A DNA stretch of 64,000 bases from Maribacter aestuarii (GCF_027474845.2 NZ_CP107031.2:1-64000), one strand, 5' to 3'. Shown: positions 47,133-56,602, numbered from the stretch's first letter. Notes: generated by a model from the letters alone, not told the origin. Made by a program: numbers and translations.

Positions 47133-47202
47133 GCGAGATTTCCTTTTAAACTCTTTTGCTTATGGATATCTTTGCGCTCGTAATCAATCCAATCCTGACC
47201 CT

Positions 47203-48546
47203 ATGTCATTATCTGAATTAAGTGCCGTATCCCCTATTGATGGCCGCTATAGAAACAAAACGGAAAAATTAGCCGACTATTTCTCGGAGGAAGCCTTGAT
47301 GAAATATCGTGTTAGGGTCGAGGTGGAGTATTTTATTGCCCTTTGCGAAATACCATTACCACAACTTGCTGATTTTGAGGCTTCAAAAATCAAAGCCCTC
47401 AGGGAAATCTATCTGAATTTCGATGCTAGTGATGCACAGGAAATCAAGGAAATTGAAAAAACCACAAACCACGATGTGAAAGCTGTGGAATATTTCATTA
47501 AAAAGGCCTTTGACAAGTTGGGACTGTCCTCTTATAAGGAGTTTATCCATTTTGGGCTAACTTCTCAAGACATCAATAACACAGCCATTCCCCTATCGAT
47601 TAAGGAAGCAATGAACGAGGTTTATGTGCCTCACTATTTTGATGTTGTTAAGAAATTAGAGGAACTATCCAAGGAATGGTCGGAGATTCCTATGTTGGCC
47701 CGTACTCACGGACAACCGGCCTCACCTACAAGATTAGGCAAAGAAATTGAGGTTTTTATGGTACGGTTAAAAGAACAGTTCAATCTACTGAACGATATTC
47801 CCAGCGCGGCAAAATTTGGCGGAGCAACGGGAAATTTTAATGCCCACAAAGTGGCTTACCCAAAAATAGATTGGAAGAACTTCGCTCAAAACTTCGTACA
47901 GGAAAGGCTCGGGTTACAACATTCGTTTCCTACTACACAGATAGAGCATTATGACCATATGGCTGCCCTTTTTGATGCCTTAAAACGAATTAATACCATA
48001 ATTCTAGATTTGGATAAGGATTTTTGGACCTACGTCTCCATGGATTATTTTAAGCAAAAGATCAAAGCGGGAGAAGTAGGTTCCTCCGCCATGCCGCATA
48101 AAGTAAATCCAATAGATTTTGAGAATTCCGAAGGTAACTTAGGCATTGCCAATGCATTGTTCGAGCACCTTTCCGCTAAGCTTCCCGTGTCCAGATTACA
48201 ACGGGACCTAACGGACAGTACGGTGCTAAGAAACGTTGGCGTACCCTTTGCACATACCATCATTGCTTTTCTATCTACTCTAAAAGGTTTGAACAAGTTA
48301 CTATTGAACAAGGAAAAGTTTGAACAAGACCTGGAGAACAATTGGGCGGTAGTTGCAGAGGCCATACAAACGGTTTTAAGACGGGAGGGATACCCAAATC
48401 CATATGAGGCATTAAAAGGTTTGACCCGTACGAACGAGAAAATCAATCAAAATTCCATTGCCAACTTTATAGATACCTTGGAAGTAAACGAGAGTATAAA
48501 AACAGAACTCAAACAAATTACACCAAGTAATTATACGGGGATTTAA
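47203..48546 (+). CDS. purB: Adenylosuccinate lyase
   Basis: PurB cleaves SAICAR and adenylosuccinate in purine synthesis. The 447-residue protein has the lyase superfamily signature SSAMPHKVNPIDFENSEGN (about 291-309), TTNHDVKAVEYFIK (about 87), FGLTSQDINNTA (about 116), ARTHGQPASPTRLGKE (about 166) and the tail KGLTRTNEKI. Length is typical for the E. coli-like branch. A TATCTTTG -7 element lies at 47167-47174, giving a short leader. Confidence 0.98.
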   Translation: MSLSELSAVSPIDGRYRNKTEKLADYFSEEALMKYRVRVEVEYFIALCEIPLPQLADFEASKIKALREIYLNFDASDAQEIKEIEKTTNHDVKAVEYFIKKAFDKLGLSSYKEFIHFGLTSQDINNTAIPLSIKEAMNEVYVPHYFDVVKKLEELSKEWSEIPMLARTHGQPASPTRLGKEIEVFMVRLKEQFNLLNDIPSAAKFGGATGNFNAHKVAYPKIDWKNFAQNFVQERLGLQHSFPTTQIEHYDHMAALFDALKRINTIILDLDKDFWTYVSMDYFKQKIKAGEVGSSAMPHKVNPIDFENSEGNLGIANALFEHLSAKLPVSRLQRDLTDSTVLRNVGVPFAHTIIAFLSTLKGLNKLLLNKEKFEQDLENNWAVVAEAIQTVLRREGYPNPYEALKGLTRTNEKINQNSIANFIDTLEVNESIKTELKQITPSNYTGI

Positions 48547-48634
48547 AAGGTGTTTGTTTCATTTACACTTTTCTTTTGCCCGTTCACTTAATTATGGGTG
48601 ATAAGGCCGCGTATATTTCAACATATAATTCTTT

Positions 48635-49558
48635 ATGGCTATATTATCGCCGGAACAAAAATTAAAATACATGCAAGCAAATTTCTCCGTTGAAGATTCC
48701 GTTAGCAACCTTTGGGATAAGCTAGATGGTTGGTTGGATGCAATCATCTTAAAGTTACCGAATTTTATTATGGCTATTCTGGTCATGTTCCTATTCTATT
48801 TTATAGCTAGGGGAATTCGAAAATTATTGAAACGGACCATATTAAAGAAAATTGGACAGGTTTCTATACAGGAGATCATAGCCAAAGTGGTTTTCGTCGT
48901 AATACTTTTAATAGGCTTTTTTATAGCGCTCGGAGTATTAGACCTGGATAAAGTACTTACCAGCATATTAGCAGGTGCAGGGGTAGTTGGTTTGGCCATT
49001 GGTTTGGCCTTACAAGGTACGTTAAGCAATACCTTTGGCGGACTCATACTGTCTTTTATGCCGCAGCTTAAGATAAACGATTTTATTACAGCTGACGGTA
49101 TTTCTGGTTTTGTAACCGAAATTAGCCTAAGGAACATCATATTAAGAAAACCGGATAATAATATGGTGGTCATTCCCAATTCAAAATTTATAGATGGTTC
49201 ATTTACCAATTATTCACTAAACGACAGAAATCGGATATTCGTTAATTGTGGTGTGGGTTACGAATCTGACCTTCAGATGGTCGAGGATTTGACAGTGAAA
49301 ATTATCGGAGAAACCTTTAAACAGAATGATGGCGAACAAGTAGAATTCTTCTTTACCGAATTTGGTGATAGCTCCATTAACTTCATGGTTCGGTTTTGGG
49401 CAGATTGCATAAATTCCAAGCAAGAACATGCGGCAAGGCATAAGGCCATAAAGTTGATTAAATCTCACTTCGATCAAAAGGATATCAATATTCCATTCCC
49501 TATCAGAACTCTGGATTTTGGCAAAAACAACTTGACCGTTCACACGGAAAAACAATAA
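48635..49558 (+). CDS. Small-conductance mechanosensitive channel (MscS family), copy 1
   Basis: A 307-residue channel with three membrane helices (about 45-65, 88-108, 112-140). The pore helix TM3 is ILAGAGVVGLAIGLALQGTLSNTFGGLILS (about 112-140, partial quotes AGAGVVGLAIGLALQGTLSN), followed by the MscS beta-domain with VVIPNSKFIDGSFTNYS (about 178). It releases solutes on hypo-osmotic shock. ATG 48671 is an alternative start. The gene is convergent with a second MscS gene, with a hairpin terminator between them. Confidence 0.93.
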   Translation: MAILSPEQKLKYMQANFSVEDSVSNLWDKLDGWLDAIILKLPNFIMAILVMFLFYFIARGIRKLLKRTILKKIGQVSIQEIIAKVVFVVILLIGFFIALGVLDLDKVLTSILAGAGVVGLAIGLALQGTLSNTFGGLILSFMPQLKINDFITADGISGFVTEISLRNIILRKPDNNMVVIPNSKFIDGSFTNYSLNDRNRIFVNCGVGYESDLQMVEDLTVKIIGETFKQNDGEQVEFFFTEFGDSSINFMVRFWADCINSKQEHAARHKAIKLIKSHFDQKDINIPFPIRTLDFGKNNLTVHTEKQ

Positions 49559-49593
49559 TAATACAGGGTATTCAGTACCTTTTTACTTTTAGA

Positions 49594-49623
49594 AAAAAAG
49601 ACCGCTGTCATTGGTCTTTTTTT
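49594..49623. terminator. Hairpin terminator between convergent mscS genes
   Basis: A-rich GACC (AAAAGACC, 49596-49603) pairs with GGTCTTTT (49613-49620), with a 9-nt loop. It is flanked by a seven-base A-run and a run of seven T, so it can work both ways. Confidence 0.8.
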
Positions 49624-49640
49624 ATCTAATTGGGAAAATA

Positions 49641-50444
49641 TTACTTGTTTAGCTGTACTTCGTGCGGATAAGGAATTTCTATACCAGCTTTGTCCAATGC
49701 CAACTTGGTACCTTCCACGGTCGCAAAATAGACATCCCAATAGTCTTCCGGCTTACAATATGGTCTTACTGCGAAATTGACCGAGCTGTCACCCAATTCC
49801 AAAACATTTACAGAAGGTGCCGGTTCCTCCAAAACCTTAGGGTTTGATGTTAGAACTTCTAAAAGTACTTCCTTGGTTTTCTTTATATCCTCATCATAGC
49901 CTACGCCTACTACAGTATCTACCCTAATTTTCCCTCTTCTTGTGTAGTTAATGATATTGCCGTTAGCCAACGAACCATTAGGCACAATCGCGTGTTTATT
50001 ATCCGGTGTTATCAAGTGGGTTTTGAAAATTTCAATATCCTCTACAACGCCAACAACTCCCTGTGCTTCTATCAAATCGCCAATATTATAAGGTTTGAAA
50101 ATTATGATAAGTACCCCACCGGCGAAATTCGCCAAACTCCCTTGCAGCGCCAATCCAACAGCAAGACCTCCTGCCGCTATTACGGCTGCAAGACTTGTGG
50201 TCTCCACACCTAATGTAGATATTACCGTAATGACGAGGAAAATCTTGAGTATCCAGGATAAAAGGTTGGCCAAAAACTTTTGCAAGGCAAGATCGTAATC
50301 CTTTTTGACCATGACCCGTTTAAGCACTCGTACGATTTTCGAAATAACCCACGAACCGATTACAAAAATCAATATAGCTTTTAATAATGGTAGGCCATAT
50401 TCTAAAAAGTATCCTGTAATGATTTCTCCCGATAAATTTTCCAT
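49641..50444 (-). CDS. Small-conductance mechanosensitive channel (MscS family), copy 2
   Basis: A 267-residue MscS homologue of near-minimal E. coli size. Helices are at about 18-38, 60-80 and 88-120; TM3 reads AAVIAAGGLAVGLALQGSLA (about 85-104) and NFAGGVLIIIFKPYNIGDLI. The beta-domain has AIVPNGSLANGNIINYTRRG. ATG 50444 (MENLSGEI) is preferred over the upstream in-frame ATG at 50465. It is only distantly similar to copy 1, so the two probably gate at different tensions. Confidence 0.93.
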   Translation of the reverse strand: MENLSGEIITGYFLEYGLPLLKAILIFVIGSWVISKIVRVLKRVMVKKDYDLALQKFLANLLSWILKIFLVITVISTLGVETTSLAAVIAAGGLAVGLALQGSLANFAGGVLIIIFKPYNIGDLIEAQGVVGVVEDIEIFKTHLITPDNKHAIVPNGSLANGNIINYTRRGKIRVDTVVGVGYDEDIKKTKEVLLEVLTSNPKVLEEPAPSVNVLELGDSSVNFAVRPYCKPEDYWDVYFATVEGTKLALDKAGIEIPYPHEVQLNK

Positions 50445-50524
50445 AGTACTATTTTTAGTTATCAAGATTTGAATATACTAAAAACATCGAAAAGGAAATC
50501 TTTAGCAATAGAATCTTAAAATCA

Positions 50525-50559
50525 AAAGTCCCCCTGTACTTATTGTACAGAAGGACTTT
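50525..50559 (-). terminator. Terminator of the sigma/DUF4252 operon
   Basis: AAAGTCC/GGACTTT (7 bp) and an inner CTGTAC/GTACAG (6 bp) form a stem with a 5-nt loop and a small asymmetric internal bulge. It lies about 20 bp after the last DUF4252 stop. Confidence 0.75.
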
Positions 50560-50580
50560 CTACAATATTATTGAGTTCTT

Positions 50581-51120
50581 TTAACCCTTAAAAAGTTCAC
50601 CCAATTCACTTAAACCTTCGCCTTTATAGCTCGATTTTTGAACGGCCTGCATTAATTGCATAAAATTAGCAGGATTCATATTCTTCCCTAAGACCCTTAC
50701 CAAAGCAAATCCCTTTTCTTTATTGTCCCCAAAAATGATTACCTCGTCAATGGCATCCTCCGCACCCAAATATTTAATGGTTGCACGGCCGAACTCAGTG
50801 TTCATTTTCATCAACTCGGTATACTCCTCTCGGTCCAAAATAGCTTTTATATTTGTCTTTTCAATTTTGTATTCACCGCTATTTTCAATTGTTTTTTTGA
50901 ATGCCAAGATGTTTAATTTCTTTAAAGAGCTCAATGCTGCTCTTTGGGTCTCGGTTAAATTTGCCTCTTCCAAATTAAGTATACTTGCAGGCACATCTAA
51001 AAACAAGAAATTAGGATTCTCTGTATTATCCACGTAATACTCCTGTAAGCTCTGTGTAGAGGAGCATGCAGATAGTACAAGGGCAAAAAAGATTACGACT
51101 ACGGTACTTATTTTTTTCAT
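50581..51120 (-). CDS. DUF4252-family lipoprotein, copy 3 (divergent)
   Basis: A 179-residue exported protein with a lipobox ALVLSACSST (Cys near residue 19), unlike copies 1 and 2, which have cleavable signals. The DUF4252 core is recognisable: NILAFKKTIENSGEYKIEKT and AIDEVIIFGDNKEKGFALVR (about 120-139) and the C-terminal QAVQKSSYKGEGLSELGELF. It is the last gene of the ECF sigma operon. Its function is unknown. Three copies with different sorting signals suggest placement in different envelope layers. Confidence 0.82.
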   Translation of the reverse strand: MKKISTVVVIFFALVLSACSSTQSLQEYYVDNTENPNFLFLDVPASILNLEEANLTETQRAALSSLKKLNILAFKKTIENSGEYKIEKTNIKAILDREEYTELMKMNTEFGRATIKYLGAEDAIDEVIIFGDNKEKGFALVRVLGKNMNPANFMQLMQAVQKSSYKGEGLSELGELFKG

Positions 51121-51165
51121 TATTTCTATATTTTATAGCTACTGTAAATACTTCTTAAAAGGATT

Positions 51166-51708
51166 TTATTTACCCTTAGCCTTATTCAAATCCTTAGGTA
51201 AATCCATTTTATCGGTAATCGATCCAATTTTATTTAGGTCGATATCCCCTGTAAGACTTACAAGAACGGTCTCAAATTTCCTTCCATTGACATCTACATC
51301 CAGATTGTTCATCCCGGAGACGAACATTAATAGCTCCGATACATGATCCTTCTTCTTGCCATTCTTGATGTAAAATTTCACGTTGACATCTTTGTCCTTT
51401 ACCCGCATCAATTCCTCCAATTTTGAAGACTTCAAATACTTTTGCACCGTCCCGCTCATGTCCGCTGCAACTTGCTTATCCTCGGTTATAAAGACTTTTA
51501 CACCTTGCAAACCCTTGGCCACTTCCATGAATTCTTGTGCCTCTTTGTCATCGGATAGCGCTCCTACCTTTGAAAAGAGATCTATCATTCCCTTGTTTAC
51601 GATTACGGAACCCACGTTATCCATGTCCTCATATTTGTCGAAAATAGATTGAGAAAACCCGAATACCGGCACGATGGCCATTAATAATACTACTACTGCT
51701 TTTTTCAT
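51166..51708 (-). CDS. DUF4252-family exported protein, copy 2
   Basis: A 180-residue protein with a signal peptide (VVLLMAIVPVFGFSQ, cleavage near residue 20). The mature protein starts SIFDKYEDMDNVGSVIVNKG and includes VFITEDKQVAADM, MRVKDKDVNVKFYIKNGK and VSELLMFVSGMNNLDVDVNG. It is strongly similar to copy 1 (shared RVKDKD.NVKFYIK, VSELLMFV and FETVL.SLTGDIDLNKIGS), so a recent tandem duplication is likely. Function unknown. Confidence 0.85.
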   Translation of the reverse strand: MKKAVVVLLMAIVPVFGFSQSIFDKYEDMDNVGSVIVNKGMIDLFSKVGALSDDKEAQEFMEVAKGLQGVKVFITEDKQVAADMSGTVQKYLKSSKLEELMRVKDKDVNVKFYIKNGKKKDHVSELLMFVSGMNNLDVDVNGRKFETVLVSLTGDIDLNKIGSITDKMDLPKDLNKAKGK

Positions 51709-51798
51709 GACTGTTGTTTTTTGATTTGTTATTGATGAATTTAAATTATCGGACCAATCGTAATTAATTATGAACGACTAAGGCCGATGTGATTTTTG

Positions 51799-52350
51799 TT
51801 ATTGCTTCTTTCCTGCTTTATTAAGTTCTTCAGGAAGGTTCATTTTACGCGTGAGCGATCCAATCTTGTTTAAATCAATGTCACCCGTTAAGGACAAAAG
51901 GACCGTTTCAAATTTCCTTCCGTTTACATTAATGTCTACTCCAGAATCTTTTATTCCGGTAACGAACATTAAAAGTTCGCTCACATGATCGGCATCCTTA
52001 CCTTGTTTTATATAGAACTTTACATTCGCATCTTTATCCTTTACGCGCATAAGCTCCTCAAGGGAATTTGATTTCAAATACTTGTTCATGGTAACCATCA
52101 TATCCGCGGATATATCTTTATCCTCCGTAATGAATACTTTAAGATTTTTGAGACTTTTTGCTATATCCATAAAATCTTTTGCTTCGGGCTCGTCTACTTC
52201 GACATCTATGTTGGCCAAAAGCCTGAACATACTCTGGTTTACGACCACGGCGCTTACATTGTCCAAATCTTCGTACTTATCGAACATGGACTGTGAAAAC
52301 CCGGTGTAACACACCATTACGGTTACTATCGTTATTATTATCTTTTTCAT
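51799..52350 (-). CDS. DUF4252-family exported protein, copy 1
   Basis: A 183-residue protein with a signal peptide (ITIVTVMVCYTGFSQ, cleavage near 19). The mature N-terminus SMFDKYEDLDNVSAVVVNQS matches copy 2 closely. Its acidic segment DVEVDEPEAKDFMDIA is distinctive. It lies directly after the anti-sigma gene (17 bp). In Bacteroidota, DUF4252 genes commonly follow an ECF sigma factor; an extracytoplasmic sensing or stress role is inferred, not shown. Confidence 0.85.
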   Translation of the reverse strand: MKKIIITIVTVMVCYTGFSQSMFDKYEDLDNVSAVVVNQSMFRLLANIDVEVDEPEAKDFMDIAKSLKNLKVFITEDKDISADMMVTMNKYLKSNSLEELMRVKDKDANVKFYIKQGKDADHVSELLMFVTGIKDSGVDINVNGRKFETVLLSLTGDIDLNKIGSLTRKMNLPEELNKAGKKQ

Positions 52351-52367
52351 CTGTCTAATTTTTAATT

Positions 52368-52802
52368 TTAATTGTTGTTATAAATTTTATCCCTTGTCTC
52401 CTCGAACTCATTTAGATAGGCTACCTTTTCCGTACCCCGACTAAAATTTTCCGCTAAAAGGGCAAAAGCTTTTTTTGTTTGGTTGTAGGCCAACCGAGCC
52501 TTTTCTTGATCCGCGATCTGCTTTTGTTGGTATTCGTTACCAAAATAAATTCCAAACATCAGAACAGCTACAGCAGCTACGGAACCCCACTTGTAAATAT
52601 TTACGCTAGGTTTTAAGGGGACCTGCTTGGTAAAACGTTCTTCTTTGGCATTGGTAAAATATTGAAACATGTGGGTATAAGGTTCCAAATGAGCAGCTAC
52701 ATCATCTTTGGAAAAATAAGCCCGTAAAGTTTCTTCTTCTGCTACCGTCGTGCTAGCATCAAAATACTTTTCTAATAATTTTTCTATGTTATCCAATTCC
52801 AT
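52368..52802 (-). CDS. Putative anti-sigma factor, single-pass membrane protein
   Basis: A protein of about 144 residues: a soluble acidic N-domain (about 1-65, EKLLEKYFDASTTVAEEETL, the typical start of Bacteroidota anti-sigma-like proteins), one membrane helix (about 73-88, WGSVAAVAVLMFGIYFGN) and a coiled-coil periplasmic tail (KQIADQEKARLAYNQTKKAF). The start overlaps the sigma gene by 14 bp (ATG 52802; an ATG at 52817 is also in frame). The overlap and topology point to a membrane anti-sigma factor, although no zinc-binding ZAS motif is visible. Confidence 0.75.
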   Translation of the reverse strand: MELDNIEKLLEKYFDASTTVAEEETLRAYFSKDDVAAHLEPYTHMFQYFTNAKEERFTKQVPLKPSVNIYKWGSVAAVAVLMFGIYFGNEYQQKQIADQEKARLAYNQTKKAFALLAENFSRGTEKVAYLNEFEETRDKIYNNN

Positions 52803-53298
52803 AACTGTGTTTTTCAATTAATTTTTCTCTAATGGTTTTCCTAGCTCTGGAAAGGGCTACTCGTATTGCGGTAGGTTTCATGTCCATAAGCTCTTCAATT
52901 TCATCGTACTCATATTGCTCTACATCCCTTAACTGCAATACCATTTTCTGCTGTTCTGGCAACTCTTCCATGATCTTTTGTACCCAATTAACGCTATCCT
53001 TTGCCTCCAGTTGAGTTTGTAAGGATGAACCGTCATCACCATAATTACTATGTACTAATTTAAGGTTCCCTGCTTGCTTGGATTTTAATCTGTCCAAACA
53101 GAAATTCTTCGTCATCGTCATCGCAAATGCTTCAACACTATTGTAACCTTTTATAGCATTCTTTTTAGACCATAGTTTCAACAGAACTTCCTGTGTGGCA
53201 TCCTCAGCTTCCTCAGAAGATACCAATAAGCGTTTTGCTAATCGGTACAACTTATCCTTAAAAGGCAACACTGCATTTAAAAATTCCGCTTGTTTCAT
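52789..53298 (-). CDS. ECF-type RNA polymerase sigma factor
   Basis: A 169-residue sigma-70-family factor with region 2 (FKDKLYRLAKRLLVSSEEAEDATQEVLLKLW, in parts, about 13-43; AFAMTMTKNFCLDRLKSKQ, about 58-76) and region 4 (MVLQLRDVEQYEYDEIEELM, MKPTAIRVALSRARKTIREK, about 115-160). It is the first gene of a five-gene minus-strand operon with an anti-sigma-like protein and three DUF4252 proteins. Autoregulation from an ECF promoter upstream is likely but no motif could be confirmed. Confidence 0.93.
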   Translation of the reverse strand: MKQAEFLNAVLPFKDKLYRLAKRLLVSSEEAEDATQEVLLKLWSKKNAIKGYNSVEAFAMTMTKNFCLDRLKSKQAGNLKLVHSNYGDDGSSLQTQLEAKDSVNWVQKIMEELPEQQKMVLQLRDVEQYEYDEIEELMDMKPTAIRVALSRARKTIREKLIEKHSYGIG

Positions 53299-53529
53299 TA
53301 TGGTTCGGTTGTTCGCTACAACTATAAGAGATGTCTACACAAGGAAGACGAGATTCAACGAATATTGTTACAAATAATTTTTTTTATTTGATATGTAAGT
53401 AAATTTAACATCCTAATACTAATTAATAACGTAAGTATTCGGTAATTATAATTCCCCTGTTTTCTTTTCCTATTAAAATTGGAACGATTCTTGGGAAAAG
53501 TAATCTTGTATTTCAATATAAAAAAAGCT

Positions 53530-55052
53530 ATGAAAAATTATTTTTTATTATTACTATGTATAGGAATCTGTTTTAGTGCGTGCAATAGTGATGACGATAC
53601 CCCTATCGTAGAGGAGGAACAACAGGAGGAGCAGGAGGAACAAACCCCGGAAGAGGTTAATATTGTTGTTCAGAATTTCATGTGGCAAACCATGAATGCT
53701 TATTATTTCTGGCAGGGTGACGTACCTGATTTAGCGGATGACCGTTTTGCCACTCAAACGGCATACGAAGATTTTTTGGCTGCAACGCCTAATCCAAATA
53801 CCTTTATTCAGGACAAACTGGTTTTTTCAGGTGACCGATTTACTGCATGGAGTGATGATTATAAGGATTTTACTAACCGAATCGCAGGAATTTCCAAAAG
53901 TAATGGATTAGAATTTGGGCTTTCACTGATTGGTCAATCTGAAGATATCTTTGGTTTCGTAGAATACATTGTTAAAGATTCAGATGCTTCCTCAAAGGAT
54001 ATCAAGAGAGGCGATATATTTATTGGTGTAAATGGAACTAGATTGAATAGAAGTAATTACATCGATTTGTTGTTCGGAGATGCCGACACCTATACATTAG
54101 ACATGGCGACGATTGAAAATAATACAATTACACCTAACGGCAAGGAAGTAACTTTAACAAAACAAGAAGGACTTGTGGAAGACCCTATCTTGGTGGATGA
54201 TGTACTCACATTTGGAGATAAAAGAATAGGCTATTTGATGTATAATTTATTCTCTTTGGATTCTGGTGATGCATTAAACCAAGTATTTGCTGAATTTAAG
54301 AACCAAAACATTACAGATTTGGTTTTAGACCTGCGGTATAATCCAGGAGGTAGAGTTACTACGGCAACTATTTTGGCCAGTCTAATCCACGGGCCCAATA
54401 CAGATCAGCTTTTTTTAGGACTACTTATAATTCGAAAATTGAAGCACAATTTGAGCCAGGCGAACTGGATAACAATTTTGTTAGTACCACGGGTACCGCA
54501 AATGGTGGCATGAACGAGATGTTAAACTCGTTAAATCTTAATCAAGTGTATATTTTGGCCACAGGGGGATCCGCCTCAGCTAGTGAATTGGTCATGGTAG
54601 GATTAGAACCTTATTTAAATGTTGTGCATATCGGCACGACTACCGTTGGCAAAAATCAAGGTTCTTTGCTCTTTGTGGATGATTTTGAAAATGGCAATGT
54701 TTATAATACAGATAGAGAGAATGAAATAAATCCAAATAATCAATGGGGGATTCAACCGATTATTAGCCAACTTGAAAACAGTGTAGGTTTTTCTGATTAT
54801 ACGGACGGTTTAGTTCCGGACATAGAGTTAGAAGAGGACATTACCAATTTAGGCGTACTTGGTGACCCCAATGAACCTTTGCTTGCGAGGGCAATACAAG
54901 AGATTACCGGTGTTAGTGCCAAAAGGAGTTTTGAGGTTCAAATACCATCAAATATAGTTTCAAGTTCCAAACTATTTGATGAGAGGAACACCGCACTTAT
55001 TATGGATAATCTCAAAGAGGTTGATATTAAAGCCTTTACGCCACAAGAATAA
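53530..55052 (+). pseudogene. S41-family peptidase lipoprotein, copy 1, frameshifted
   Basis: A C-terminal-processing-type serine protease of about 508 residues. Signal and lipobox are CIGICFSACNSD (Cys near residue 18), then an acidic Glu/Gln-rich linker, a PDZ-like domain (about 105-200) and the S41 catalytic core. The frame breaks after NTDQLF: T7 at 54410-54416 should be T8, which gives DQLFFRTTYNSKIEAQFEPG and leads into the downstream frame with the nucleophile motif ATGGSASASEL (Ser) and TVGKNQG (Lys). The intact tandem copy confirms the expected sequence. In zero frame the site is CTT TTT TTA, a canonical slippery heptamer. ATG 53530 gives the lipoprotein signal. Confidence 0.9.
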
Positions 55053-55079
55053 TTGCCTATTAATTGCGTTGATTTACTC

Positions 55080-56549
55080 ATGAGAAAGATTTTAGTTTTT
55101 TTATTGATTGCTACTGCGTTTTCCTGTTCTAAGGACGATGACATAAATGTACCGAATACGGTAGACCCAAATTCCTCAGCGGATGTTGAAGTTCAGGATT
55201 TTATGTGGAAGGCGATGAACCTTTGGTACTTCTGGCAGGGAAATGTCCCCGATTTAGCCGATGACAGATTTGCCAATACCCCCGAAGGCAGTGAAGCCTA
55301 TACTGAGTTCCTTCTGTCGGGTGACGACCCAGGTGATTTTTTTGACAGTAAACTCCTATATATAGAAGATCGATTTAGCTTTTATAATTCAGATTATAGG
55401 GTGCTAACGAATTCCTTGGCTGGAATATCAAGAAGCAACGGTTTAGAATTTGGTTTGATCAGAAAACAGGATAGTGAAGAGATTTTTGGATATGTACGTT
55501 ATATTATCCCAAATTCCGATGCAGCCACGAAGCCAATTAATAGGGGGGATTTATTTACAGGAGTAGATGGCCAAACATTAACTTTGGACAACTACATTGG
55601 GCTGTTGTTCGGAGAGAATAACACGTACACCCTAAATATGGCCGATTTTTCCAACGGTGAGGTAATGCCTAACGACAATGAGATTGAACTTACCAAGCAA
55701 GAAGCGTTGGCAGAGAACCCCGTTTACATTTCAAAATCTTTTGAAATAAATGGTGAGAGTATTGGCTACATCATGTACAATCAATTTACAAATGAATATG
55801 ATGACGACCTATATGACGCTATAATCGCCCTTAAGTCTGCTGGCATCACAAGTTTGGTATTGGACCTTAGGTACAATCCTGGAGGTTCTGTCAATACGAC
55901 TCGTCTATTGGCAAGCATGATATACGGTACGAACACTTCCGATCTTTTCCTTAGAAAACGCTATAACGAGAAGATTCAAGATCAATTATCGCAAAGTCAG
56001 TTAGAAGTTTATTTTGCTGATAAGGTGGGCAGCAGATCTATTGATGCATTAGGGCTTTCCAAGTTGTACGTCTTGACCACTAACGGATCGGCATCAGCCA
56101 GTGAGCTGTTAATAAACAGCCTTGAACCTTATATCGATGTAGTTCAAATTGGAGATGTTACTAGGGGTAAGAATGAATTTTCTACTACCTTGGTAGATGA
56201 TCGGGACAACTCCTACTTATACACGCCTAGCAGGGTAAATATGATTAATCCGGATGTTCAATGGGCCATACAACCTTTATTGGGCCGAAACGAAAATGCC
56301 GAGGGATTTTCAGACTACACGGATGGATTAGTACCCGATATTCAGCAGAAAGAAGATTTGGGTAATCTAGGAATTCTGGGGGATGCCAACGAACCGCTAT
56401 TGGCAAGGGCAATTCAAGAAATTACTGGTGCCACCGGGAAAAGTGATTTCACGGTTAATAGCCCTGTAGAGACAATGACTAGCTCTAAAATGTTTACCTT
56501 ATTAAAAGATAGGATGATAGACGATACGCATTATCAACATAACCAATAA
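55080..56549 (+). CDS. S41-family peptidase lipoprotein, copy 2
   Basis: A protease of about 489 residues paralogous to the preceding one. The lipobox is IATAFSCSKD (Cys near residue 16). DVEVQDFMWKAMNLWYFWQG (about 35-54) is the conserved N-domain shared by both copies. A PDZ-like region follows (about 110-200), then LVLDLRYNPGGSVNTTRLLA, TTNGSASASELLINSLEPY with the catalytic Ser, and VTRGKNEFS with the Lys of the Ser-Lys dyad. The true start is ATG 55080; the frame opens at the preceding stop. The targets are unknown; a surface or periplasmic role is expected. A terminator follows. Confidence 0.92.
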   Translation: MRKILVFLLIATAFSCSKDDDINVPNTVDPNSSADVEVQDFMWKAMNLWYFWQGNVPDLADDRFANTPEGSEAYTEFLLSGDDPGDFFDSKLLYIEDRFSFYNSDYRVLTNSLAGISRSNGLEFGLIRKQDSEEIFGYVRYIIPNSDAATKPINRGDLFTGVDGQTLTLDNYIGLLFGENNTYTLNMADFSNGEVMPNDNEIELTKQEALAENPVYISKSFEINGESIGYIMYNQFTNEYDDDLYDAIIALKSAGITSLVLDLRYNPGGSVNTTRLLASMIYGTNTSDLFLRKRYNEKIQDQLSQSQLEVYFADKVGSRSIDALGLSKLYVLTTNGSASASELLINSLEPYIDVVQIGDVTRGKNEFSTTLVDDRDNSYLYTPSRVNMINPDVQWAIQPLLGRNENAEGFSDYTDGLVPDIQQKEDLGNLGILGDANEPLLARAIQEITGATGKSDFTVNSPVETMTSSKMFTLLKDRMIDDTHYQHNQ

Positions 56550-56563
56550 GTAGAAACAATTCT

Positions 56564-56592
56564 AAAAGAGCGGCTTAGTGCCGCTCTTTTTT
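56564..56592. terminator. Bidirectional hairpin terminator
   Basis: AAAAGAGCGGC and GCCGCTCTTTT (11 bp) with a 5-nt loop and flanking A and T runs separate the S41 gene from the convergent btuB-like gene. Confidence 0.93.
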
Positions 56593-56602
56593 TACTTTTA
56601 GT

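Noticed and set aside
48045..48446. Open frame of 133 codons antisense to purB
   Set aside because: It is contained in the conserved purB coding region; no start context or homology features.
49992..50298. Plus-strand frames inside the second mscS gene
   Set aside because: They are antisense shadows of the conserved MscS pore and beta domain.
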